A stretch of DNA of 6,591 nt from an uncultured Clostridium sp. (lineage in GTDB: Bacteria > Bacillota > Clostridia > Lachnospirales > Lachnospiraceae), in assembly GCA_958349075.1 (NCBI GenBank), contig CATWBR010000254.1, forward strand, positions 1 to 6,591, read 5' to 3'. Below the pieces are notes generated by a model. It did not search any database. It was not told where the DNA came from and saw only the letters and a program-made list of their open reading frames with translations. The stretch's first letter is position 1, and every line of letters begins with the position of its first letter. This document shows positions 1-5,965 of the stretch, one piece after another. A program made the position numbers and the translations under genes.

Positions 1-22
1 GTAATATATTTTTTTGATATAC

Positions 23-29
23 AGGAGGT
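23..29 (+). promoter_or_regulatory. Ribosome binding site of the LysR gene
   Basis: AGGAGGT lies 6 bases before the ATG at 36, which supports that start. An AT-rich stretch upstream (positions 2-20, with TAATAT at 2-7) could hold a -10 element, but the window edge cuts off any -35 or operator, so no promoter is called. Confidence 0.85.
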
Positions 30-35
30 CATTCC

Positions 36-911
36 ATGGATACTGCTACTCTGAAATATTTCATTGCAGTGGCTCAGACACAACACATGAGCAAAGCTGC
101 CCAGAAACTCAATATTACCCAGCCCTCTCTGTCTACCTCCATCCGCCGTCTGGAAACTGATATCGGTTATCAGCTTTTCGATAGAACCGGACGCGGTATC
201 CAGCTCAACGAGTACGGAAAAATATTCCTGGAGGGCGTCATGGCTGCCGAAAATATCATGAGCTCCTGTTTAAATGAGATGCAGGAACTGAAGAATAGCT
301 CAGTCAGTTTTGTACGCATAGCATGTTCCAATTCGCCTGCCAACTCCCAGCTTATCGATTTGCTTTTATCCAAGGGAATGAGCCTGAAGGTAGACAATAT
401 TCCCAATAACTGGGAGCAGGATCTGTTGAACCAGAACTGTGATCTCGTCATCACCATGGGAAATCTTCACCACTCCAGTATTGCCTATGCTATACTTCGC
501 TACCAGAAACTGGCAATCGTGGCCAGCAAATACCACCCCCTGGCCAATGCGGAGGCAGTCACATTATCCGATCTGCACCGCTATTCTTTCTGTTCCACTG
601 ATGCCCCCCACTCCCTGTTCAATGTTATGAAGGAGCAGAAACCTGACTACGATTTTCATCCGAGGATCACGTTTCTGGGACGCAACTCCTCCGATATGCT
701 GAAGGCCATACGCTCCGGCATCCACATCGGGCTGATGGTAAAATGCAATCTGCCGGATGCGGAAGATCTCGTACTTCTTCCGGTGCAGGATTTTGATATC
801 ACCCTGCCTCTTTATCTCTATTGGCGCATGAGTGATACAAAAAAAGCTGGCCTCGCTCCCATGAGACAGAATATCATCGATTTTTATCAGGCTCTGCCTG
901 CCGATGAATAG
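36..911 (+). CDS. LysR-family transcriptional regulator
   Basis: This is a 291-residue DNA-binding regulator of the LysR type, a usual length for the family. Residues 1-60 form the winged helix-turn-helix: the helices run through SKAAQKLNITQPSLSTSIRR (19-38), followed by the typical LETDIGYQLFDR segment leading into the wing. Residues from about 90 to 290 look like the periplasmic-binding-protein-like effector domain, with the common IRSGIHIGLM stretch near 225-234. The ATG at 36 is well placed behind AGGAGGT. The gene runs towards selB and ends in TAG 145 bases from the selB stop. LysR regulators usually control a divergent neighbour or their own promoter, and what lies upstream of this gene is outside the window, so the target and effector are unknown. 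A link to selenium is possible only through proximity. The family call is secure; the biological role is not. Confidence 0.95.
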   Translation: MDTATLKYFIAVAQTQHMSKAAQKLNITQPSLSTSIRRLETDIGYQLFDRTGRGIQLNEYGKIFLEGVMAAENIMSSCLNEMQELKNSSVSFVRIACSNSPANSQLIDLLLSKGMSLKVDNIPNNWEQDLLNQNCDLVITMGNLHHSSIAYAILRYQKLAIVASKYHPLANAEAVTLSDLHRYSFCSTDAPHSLFNVMKEQKPDYDFHPRITFLGRNSSDMLKAIRSGIHIGLMVKCNLPDAEDLVLLPVQDFDITLPLYLYWRMSDTKKAGLAPMRQNIIDFYQALPADE

Positions 912-917
912 AACCAA

Positions 918-974
918 AAACAGGCTCTCCCTGTGCCGGCGTGACAAAACGCCGTGCACAGGAAGAGCCTGTTT
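918..974. terminator. Probable bidirectional Rho-independent terminator between the LysR gene and selB
   Basis: Left arm 918-941 and right arm 950-974 are complementary over about 23 pairs, with one C/A mismatch and one bulged base, and enclose the loop TGACAAAA (942-949). On the minus strand the stem is followed by a run of five T (complement of 916-920), which suits the end of the selB unit. On the plus strand it begins 7 bases after the LysR stop codon and its T-run is shorter (TTTCT from 972). It sits between two convergent genes, as expected for a shared terminator. Confidence 0.85.
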
Positions 975-998
975 CTAACTGCCGCTGCTCTGTTTATA

Positions 999-1014
999 AC
1001 GGGATAATTCCCGT
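999..1014. other. Small hairpin in the selB 3' untranslated region
   Basis: ACGGGA (999-1004) and TCCCGT (1009-1014) pair around a TAAT loop, giving a 6-base-pair stem in the 81 bases between the main terminator and the selB stop. No T-run follows on either strand, so it is not an obvious terminator. It may only help shape or protect the 3' end of the message, or be chance. Confidence 0.35.
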
Positions 1015-1055
1015 ATCTGCATTATTCTCGTATCAGTCTTAGCAGCAACAATTTA

Positions 1056-2960
1056 TCACATCAGGATCCTGATATCCCCACTCTTCTTTGTAATTTTTCT
1101 CCGGTCAAATGCATCCAGAAGCATAACGGAATATTTCCGTGAAGTTCCCAACAGATCCCGGTACTCCGCCAAAGTAATCTCACTGTTTTCCCTGAAGTGC
1201 CCATGAAGGATTTCAAGCGCCCTCTCCCAGTATTCCGCCGCCATATAGGCATCGGGATTGACTTTGACCAGCTCTCCCGTCCGCGTAAGTTCCGCCATAA
1301 TCCGGCGTGCCTGCTTTTTGTCACTGAAACGGCCTGCGGCCTCTTCATTGGACGGCACCTCCCATCCAGCCAGGCGGTAGACTTCTTCCAGTTCCCGTTT
1401 CACCATCTCATTTTCTCCTGAATAACCGGCAATGAACCCGGACAGGGCTACCGTGCTGGCGGCAGCCGTTATCACCTTACGCTTTATAAGCTCCTTAAGA
1501 ATCTCTTCCCGTATCTTCGACGGCAGATAAATTTTCTGCCCCAGCCTGCTTTTAAATTCTTCACGCTCCATTCCCTGTGAAACGGAATTTTCCTTATGAA
1601 ACTGTGTCATTTCCTGCTCCGCCAGCCGGACAATTTTCTCCCAGTATTCCCTGTGGATACAGAATGAACCACTGAGAATCAAAACTTTTTTTTGGTTTTT
1701 CAGTTTTTCCAGTATCACGTCCATATGGCTGACAGTCGTGTTCAGGCGGACCGCCAACTCCCGCTTTTCAGGGAAACGGCTGCCGAACGCTCTTATCTCG
1801 GCCTCTGCCGCCTCCTCTTCGGTTCCTGTCTCCATTATCCTGAGAGATTCCACCACCTTTTCGCGGAATCTTCTGTGCTTATTGGCGGCAGCCTCTAATA
1901 CCACTCCGCCGCCGAATGTCTCGACAGGAGAATAAAAACGGATGATAAACCGGTCCCCGCGTTTGACTGCCACTGGTTCATCAAACCGAAGCTGAGCATA
2001 TGCCTCCTCTCCTCGCGTCAGCTCATCCGCAGAGAGAAGAACCACCTTGCATACCGACTGTGCAGACCCATAGCTGATGTGGACCCTGTCCCCGTTCTTA
2101 AGCCGCCGGCTTGTCGTGGAAAAAAGGCGTACCTTCACATCAGCCATCGCTCCGGGAATCATAGTCCCCGGGGCCGCAAGGGTGAAACCATGACGAATCT
2201 CCTCCTTTTTAATCCCCGGCAGGTTCAATGCAGTTCTCTGGCCTGCCGATGCCATCTTTTCCTGGATACCATGGCTCTCGATACCACGGATCCTGAGCAG
2301 ACGCTCCTCCGGGTAGAGCATGATCTCCTGTCCCGTGCGGCAGCTTCCCTCCAGAAGCGTACCCGTCACAACGGTTCCAAAACCTTCGGCCGTGAAAACG
2401 CGGTCAACGGGCAGACGGAACAGCTCCCCTTCCTCCCTCTTTTCTCCTATTCCGCGAACTTCCTTAAGGATCATCTGTCTCAGCATGCCGATATTCTCTC
2501 CCGTGTTGGCAGAAACGCGGATCGAGGGAGCTTGCTCCAGAAAAGTGCCTTTCACCAGCTCCTTAGTGTCCTCCTCTACCATCACAGCCCACTCTTCGTC
2601 CACAAGGTCCTTCTTTGTAAAGACAATGATCCCCCTTCCAATGCCAAGCATGTTGAGTATCTCTAAATGCTCCACCGTCTGAGGCATGACACCTTCATCT
2701 ATGGCAATCACAAGAAGAACCAGATCGATGCCACCGATTCCGGCCAGCATATTCCCGATAAACTTTTCATGACCCGGGACATCGATGATGCCTATACGCA
2801 GCCGTTCATCATTGGGAAGGCTGGCAAATCCCAGCTCGATTGTGATTCTCCGCCTCTTCTCCTCCGCCAGACGGTCCGTGTCGATCCCTGTCAGTGCCTT
2901 AATCAGGCAGGTCTTCCCGTGATCTACATGGCCGGCAGTTCCGACAATCACATTCCGCAT
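1056..2960 (-). CDS. selB: Selenocysteine-specific translation elongation factor SelB
   Basis: SelB is a GTPase that binds Sec-tRNA(Sec) and the SECIS hairpin of selenoprotein mRNAs and delivers selenocysteine to in-frame UGA codons on the ribosome. The 634-residue length fits bacterial SelB. GTPase motifs are visible: P-loop GHVDHGKT (10-17), switch I ending in TIELGF (40-45), DVPGHE (60-65), TKKD (115-118, the variant of NKxD also found in E. coli SelB) and SAN (150-152). EF-Tu-like beta-barrel domains follow to about residue 360, then a C-terminal array of winged helices, the last with the typical TSRKY (606-610) and [16 protein letters not shown] (614-629), which is the SECIS-binding end. 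The start ATG follows AAGGAGG with 8 bases between; the ATG 4 bases earlier is out of frame. The gene lies 62 bases after selA on the same strand. Oddities are an arginine at residue 38 where the family usually has glycine (RGITI) and a tandem TGA-TAA stop. Confidence 0.98.
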   Translation of the reverse strand: MRNVIVGTAGHVDHGKTCLIKALTGIDTDRLAEEKRRRITIELGFASLPNDERLRIGIIDVPGHEKFIGNMLAGIGGIDLVLLVIAIDEGVMPQTVEHLEILNMLGIGRGIIVFTKKDLVDEEWAVMVEEDTKELVKGTFLEQAPSIRVSANTGENIGMLRQMILKEVRGIGEKREEGELFRLPVDRVFTAEGFGTVVTGTLLEGSCRTGQEIMLYPEERLLRIRGIESHGIQEKMASAGQRTALNLPGIKKEEIRHGFTLAAPGTMIPGAMADVKVRLFSTTSRRLKNGDRVHISYGSAQSVCKVVLLSADELTRGEEAYAQLRFDEPVAVKRGDRFIIRFYSPVETFGGGVVLEAAANKHRRFREKVVESLRIMETGTEEEAAEAEIRAFGSRFPEKRELAVRLNTTVSHMDVILEKLKNQKKVLILSGSFCIHREYWEKIVRLAEQEMTQFHKENSVSQGMEREEFKSRLGQKIYLPSKIREEILKELIKRKVITAAASTVALSGFIAGYSGENEMVKRELEEVYRLAGWEVPSNEEAAGRFSDKKQARRIMAELTRTGELVKVNPDAYMAAEYWERALEILHGHFRENSEITLAEYRDLLGTSRKYSVMLLDAFDRRKITKKSGDIRILM

Positions 2961-3022
2961 CCATTCTGCCTCCTTCCCATACTCTATTTCCTTACTTTAT
3001 CTTCGTTTCCTGCTTCTATACC

Positions 3023-4414
3023 CTAATCGCAAAATGCCTGTGCAATCAAATCAAATTCATCTTCTTCGATGGTCCTGACGGAAAGCCAGACACGCTCATG
3101 GGCTCTCCTGGCAATTACGGGCACCTGAGCCTCCCTGAGCAGACGTTCCAGATGCTCTGCGGTTCCTGCACCGCCATCTACCGTCACGGCCCAGCCCTTA
3201 AGCAGTACCATTGGGGCGGAGCCTCCCCCTACCTGATCATCGCATGGCTCCAGTCCGAAATGCAGCATATCCACGCGCAGGCGCCCCTGAATATGGTCAC
3301 GCAGCCTCTCCGCCTTTTCCCGGAGTTCTTCTTCCCCCGCCGTGATCATCCGCAGGGCCGGTATGTCACGGAATGCGTCTCCTATATCCTGATACTGACA
3401 AAATGTGGCCTCCATGGCAGCCAGCGTCATCTTATCAACGCGGAACGCCCTGGCCAGGGGATGGCCCTTCATCTTATCCACATATTTTTTCTTACCGACG
3501 ATGATTCCACCCTGAGGACCTCCAAGCAGCTTGTCACCGCTGAACATCACCACATCGGCACCGTGACTGAGGGCATCTCCCACCGTGGGTTCATCCAGTC
3601 CGTACCGGCTCATATCAGCCATCAGCCCGCTTCCCATATCATAAATAACTGGAACCTGGCATTCCTCTTTTATCTCATTAAGCTCTTCCAGTGTTGTCTC
3701 CCTCGTAAATCCCACAATCCGATAGTTGCTGGTATGTACCTTTAAAAATGCCCCTGTCTCCCCCTCGCGGAACGCTTTCCGGTAGTCCGAGGGCTTTGTC
3801 TTATTGGTTGTTCCCGTCTCAACAAGAATTGCCCCGCTCTCCTCCATAATTTCGGGAATCCGGAAAGAACCGCCGATTTCCACCAGTTCGCCGCGGGAGA
3901 CAATTACTTCTTTTCCCCTTGCAAGGGCAGACAGGCAGAGCATTGCTGCGGCCGCATTATTATTTACGACCATGGCGGCTTCGGCTCCGGTCAGTTCTTT
4001 TACCAGTTGTTCCACCCTGTCGCTTCTCAGGCCGCGTTTTCCCCTCTCCACGTCATATTCCAGGTTTGTGTAAAACCTGGCTGCCTGAGAAGCGGCTTCT
4101 GCCGCCCGTTCTGAGAGCCTGGCTCTGCCCAGATTGGTGTGAAGGACGACCCCGGTCGCATTGATTACTCTTCTCAGATTTTTTCTCTGCCATTCTGTAA
4201 ACATCACTTCCACCTGTTCAACAATTTCCTCCTGGGTCACGGCATACTGCCGCGTACCTGACTTTATCTCTTCCCTGGCCAGCGCCGTAATTTCTCTCAC
4301 CGCATCGACAAGCACCTGCCTCGGCATCTCATCCATAAAAAAAAGGAGACGCTTATCCTGCAGCATCTCATCCACCTTCGGAATTCCTCTGAGTAATTCC
4401 TGCATTTCTTCCAT
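3023..4414 (-). CDS. selA: L-seryl-tRNA(Sec) selenium transferase SelA
   Basis: SelA is a PLP-dependent enzyme that converts Ser-tRNA(Sec) to Sec-tRNA(Sec) using selenophosphate made by SelD. The 463-residue length equals that of the E. coli enzyme as I recall it. The N-terminal region (1-80), which in this family recognises the tRNA, contains IPKVDEML and is followed by the hallmark RRVINATGVVLHTNLGRA (81-98). The PLP core carries VVNNNAAA (149-156), the acidic YDMGSG (258-263) and the Schiff-base lysine K295 in FSGDKLLGGPQGG (291-303). The C-terminal part has the usual DQVGGGSAP (393-401) and ends in a REAQVPVIARR region. The ATG at 4414 follows AGGAG with a good spacing, 42 bases after the 3' end of selC. 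The gene probably shares a transcript with selC and selB. Nothing appears truncated or missing. Confidence 0.98.
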   Translation of the reverse strand: MEEMQELLRGIPKVDEMLQDKRLLFFMDEMPRQVLVDAVREITALAREEIKSGTRQYAVTQEEIVEQVEVMFTEWQRKNLRRVINATGVVLHTNLGRARLSERAAEAASQAARFYTNLEYDVERGKRGLRSDRVEQLVKELTGAEAAMVVNNNAAAAMLCLSALARGKEVIVSRGELVEIGGSFRIPEIMEESGAILVETGTTNKTKPSDYRKAFREGETGAFLKVHTSNYRIVGFTRETTLEELNEIKEECQVPVIYDMGSGLMADMSRYGLDEPTVGDALSHGADVVMFSGDKLLGGPQGGIIVGKKKYVDKMKGHPLARAFRVDKMTLAAMEATFCQYQDIGDAFRDIPALRMITAGEEELREKAERLRDHIQGRLRVDMLHFGLEPCDDQVGGGSAPMVLLKGWAVTVDGGAGTAEHLERLLREAQVPVIARRAHERVWLSVRTIEEDEFDLIAQAFCD

Positions 4415-4423
4415 TCTCTGTTC

Positions 4424-4429
4424 TCCTGT
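4424..4429 (-). promoter_or_regulatory. Ribosome binding site of selA
   Basis: On the minus strand an AGGAG-type motif precedes the selA ATG by about 8 bases and lies in the 42-base gap between the tRNA gene and selA. It supports the ATG at 4414 over the in-frame methionine at codon 4. Confidence 0.8.
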
Positions 4430-4456
4430 CCGCTACAGATATTTTATGATAAAAAA

Positions 4457-4549
4457 CGGAGGAGGTGGGGATCGAACCCACCCGGGAGGCTCCTAACCAC
4501 CCACAACGGTTTTGAAGACCGCGAAGCACACCAGCACTTATCTGCCTCC
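4457..4549 (-). tRNA. selC: tRNA-Sec (anticodon TCA)
   Basis: This 93-base gene encodes the UGA-decoding selenocysteine tRNA. On the minus strand the anticodon loop is CTTCAAA, with anticodon TCA at 4515-4513, on a 5-pair stem GCGGT/ACCGT. The D arm is the long tRNA-Sec type: 6 pairs (AAGTGC/GTGCTT, two of them G-T) around a 4-base TGGT loop. The variable arm is 24 bases and can form a stem of about 7 pairs (GGGTGGT/GCCTCCC) with one T/T mismatch. The T arm is GTGGG-TTCGATC-CCCAC. The discriminator is G and no CCA is encoded. The odd point is the acceptor stem: the 5' strand GGAGGCAG has 8 bases but the 3' strand CTCCTCC has 7, so C6 appears bulged, with 5 pairs outside it and 2 inside. Location just before selA and selB supports a functional selC. 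Confidence 0.96.
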
Positions 4550-4561
4550 ATGTTTTGTACT

Positions 4562-4590
4562 ATCTTATCATTCCCCCGGCCGCTTGTCAC
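4562..4590 (-). promoter_or_regulatory. Candidate promoter for selC-selA-selB with extended -10
   Basis: On the minus strand GTGACA (4590-4585) is a five-of-six match to the -35 consensus TTGACA. Exactly 17 bases later comes TAAGAT (4567-4562), a -10 match that also has TG one base upstream (TGATAAGAT), the extended -10 form. Transcription would start about 6 bases before the first base of the tRNA, giving a very short leader. The -35 begins at the last base of the DUF3343 stop codon. This is a pattern match only; the gene could also be transcribed from the upstream operon. Confidence 0.65.
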
Positions 4591-4835
4591 TACCATTTTA
4601 TCTGGTCGATGACATAAAAACCTTCTGTCTCAATTCCTGCCTCTGCCGCGGTCTGTTCCACCAGGCCCCGGTCCTCAGGAGGAGCTGACCAGGCCATGCC
4701 GCATCCCGCTCTCAGCGTTCCGGGTACAGGAATTAATCTGCCCCCTACTCCCTTCGCGGCGCAGGCACGCTCCATCATCATCGCCGCCACAGTTGTGCGG
4801 AAGGTCACAATGAGCCTTGGCCGTTTCTCCCTCAT
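4590..4835 (-). CDS. DUF3343 protein, putative Se/S carrier-like
   Basis: This is an 81-residue soluble protein, a usual size for the DUF3343 family, which is described as putative Se/S carrier-like. No enzyme activity is established for the family that I know of. Visible features are an N-terminal beta-alpha unit (RLIVTFRTTVAAMMMERACA, 7-26), then RLIPVPGTLRAGCGMAW (33-49), in which the proline-rich turn and the CG at 45-46 match the conserved centre of the family, so Cys45 is the likely carrier residue; Cys25 is less certain. No signal peptide or membrane segment is seen. The start overlaps the stop of the desulfurase-like gene in ATGA, with AAGGAGG inside that gene as its ribosome binding site, so translation is probably coupled. 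It ends in TAG, where the candidate selC promoter begins. A role in carrying selenium or sulfur is inferred from the motif and neighbours. Confidence 0.86.
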   Translation of the reverse strand: MREKRPRLIVTFRTTVAAMMMERACAAKGVGGRLIPVPGTLRAGCGMAWSAPPEDRGLVEQTAAEAGIETEGFYVIDQIKW

Positions 4836-5965
4836 TCTGCAATCCTCCTTACCGCGTCAACGGCGGTTTCCACCTCCGTCTCCGTATTAAACCAGGAAAA
4901 GCTGAACCGGACCGCGCCCTGCTCTGCGGTACCCAGGGCCAGATGCATCCTGGGCGCGCAGTGTCCGCCCGGCCTGACCGCGATTCCGTAATCCTCCGAC
5001 AATTCATCGGCAACTGACGCAGAGTCGAAATCCCAGATATTCAGTGCAACCACCGGTGCTTTTGCAGCCGAATAGTCTCCATAGACGGTAACTCCCGGAA
5101 TTGCCCGGACCCCCCTATAAAACAGCTCTGCCAGACGCCTCTCCTTCTCTGAAATCACAGCCATTCCCGTTTCACTAATAAAATCCAGGGCAGCCGACAG
5201 CCCCGCTATGCCATGTCCGTTCAGTGTTCCGGCCTCCAGACGCTCCGGGTAATCGAGGGGCTGAAAATGGTCATACGTCCTGATACCGGTCCCTCCTACA
5301 TTCCATGGGCGGATTTCCACTCCCTGGCCAATGCACAGACCGCCTGTCCCCTGGGGACCCATGAGGCCTTTATGACCGCTGAAGCAGAGTACGTCAATAC
5401 TCAATTCCTCCATATTAATAGGAATCACTCCGGCCGTCTGGGAGGCATCTACAATAAAAAGGCTGCCATTTTCGCTTGCCATCCTTCCAACTGCTGCAAG
5501 ATCCATCAGATTACCGGTCAAGTTTGATGCATGGGTACAGATCACTGCCTTTGTCTCCGGCTTTAATACCCGTTTAAACGCGCTGTAATCTATACAGCCG
5601 TTCCGATCGGCCGGAATAAAATCCAGCCTGGCCCGCTGTTCCTTCTCCAGCCGGTACAGCGGACGAAGCACTGAGTTGTGTTCCCAGTCTGTCGTTATGA
5701 TGTGGTCTCCCGGGCAGACTGTCCCATTTATCGCTATATTCAAAGCCTCTGTGGCATTACTGGTAAATATCACACGGGACGCATCATCACAGCCAAACAG
5801 TTTTGCCAGCTTGACCCTGGTTCCGGTAACGGTTCTGGCCGCTCCAAGACTACCCGCATGGGTTCCCCGGCATGAATTCCCCATCGTTTTCATAGCCTCT
5901 ACCACCGCATTCCCCACCCGCTCCGGCTTATACAGCGTTGTAGCCGCGTTATCCAGATAAATCAT
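4832..5965 (-). CDS. Cysteine desulfurase-like class V aminotransferase (EF2568-type)
   Basis: This is a 377-residue PLP enzyme of the NifS/SufS fold. Members remove sulfur from cysteine or selenium from selenocysteine, passing it through a cysteine persulfide or perselenide. Visible are YLDNAATT (3-10) at the N-terminus, SNATEALN (69-76) for phosphate binding, EHNSV (95-99), VDASQTAG (172-179) with Asp173 and Gln176 against the PLP ring, the lysine K199 in SGHKGLMGPQG, and RPGGHCAPRMH (331-341) with Cys336 where SufS-type enzymes have their catalytic cysteine. VRFSFSWFNTETEVE closes the fold. The subgroup resembles the 'cysteine desulfurase family protein' (EF2568) found with selenium genes, so the selenium role is contextual. 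It starts with ATG inside the yedF stop (ATGA) and its own TGA overlaps the DUF3343 start. Its only upstream SD-like sequence is weak (AAGGTG), consistent with coupling to yedF. An ordinary housekeeping IscS/SufS role is less likely without scaffold genes nearby. Confidence 0.91.
   Translation of the reverse strand: MIYLDNAATTLYKPERVGNAVVEAMKTMGNSCRGTHAGSLGAARTVTGTRVKLAKLFGCDDASRVIFTSNATEALNIAINGTVCPGDHIITTDWEHNSVLRPLYRLEKEQRARLDFIPADRNGCIDYSAFKRVLKPETKAVICTHASNLTGNLMDLAAVGRMASENGSLFIVDASQTAGVIPINMEELSIDVLCFSGHKGLMGPQGTGGLCIGQGVEIRPWNVGGTGIRTYDHFQPLDYPERLEAGTLNGHGIAGLSAALDFISETGMAVISEKERRLAELFYRGVRAIPGVTVYGDYSAAKAPVVALNIWDFDSASVADELSEDYGIAVRPGGHCAPRMHLALGTAEQGAVRFSFSWFNTETEVETAVDAVRRIAE

Noticed and set aside
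564..959. A 131-residue minus-strand open frame overlapping the LysR gene and the terminator
   Set aside because: It begins in the terminator inverted repeat, runs antisense to the effector domain and shows no family features.
2079..2666. A 195-residue open frame on the plus strand opposite selB
   Set aside because: It is antisense to the conserved GTPase and barrel domains of selB, has no recognisable domain, and no good ribosome binding site; it is a by-product of the codon use of selB.
2961..3022. A promoter or regulatory RNA in the 62-base gap between selA and selB
   Set aside because: Apart from the AAGGAGG ribosome binding site of selB, no -35/-10 pair with good spacing and no stable hairpin with a T-run was seen.
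3098..3745. A 215-residue open frame on the plus strand opposite selA
   Set aside because: It is fully antisense to the PLP core and C-terminal part of selA, and its translation resembles no known family. The sense gene is unmistakable.
4415..4440. A small CTGT/ACAG hairpin next to the selA ribosome binding site as a translational switch
   Set aside because: Only four base pairs, partly overlapping the Shine-Dalgarno motif; too weak to distinguish from chance.
4800..4834. The TGA stop of the desulfurase-like gene as a selenocysteine codon
   Set aside because: The family fold is complete at this point, no convincing hairpin follows, and the TGA is part of the ATGA overlap that starts the DUF3343 gene behind a strong AAGGAGG site.
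5899..5964. The TGA stop of yedF as a selenocysteine codon, with a hairpin shortly downstream (CGGCTACA and its partner TGTATAAGCCG) resembling a SECIS
   Set aside because: Readthrough would add only about 20 residues of unfamiliar sequence before TAG, the protein already ends where the family ends, the apical loop lacks the expected G/U features, and the hairpin lies within well-conserved coding sequence of the next gene.
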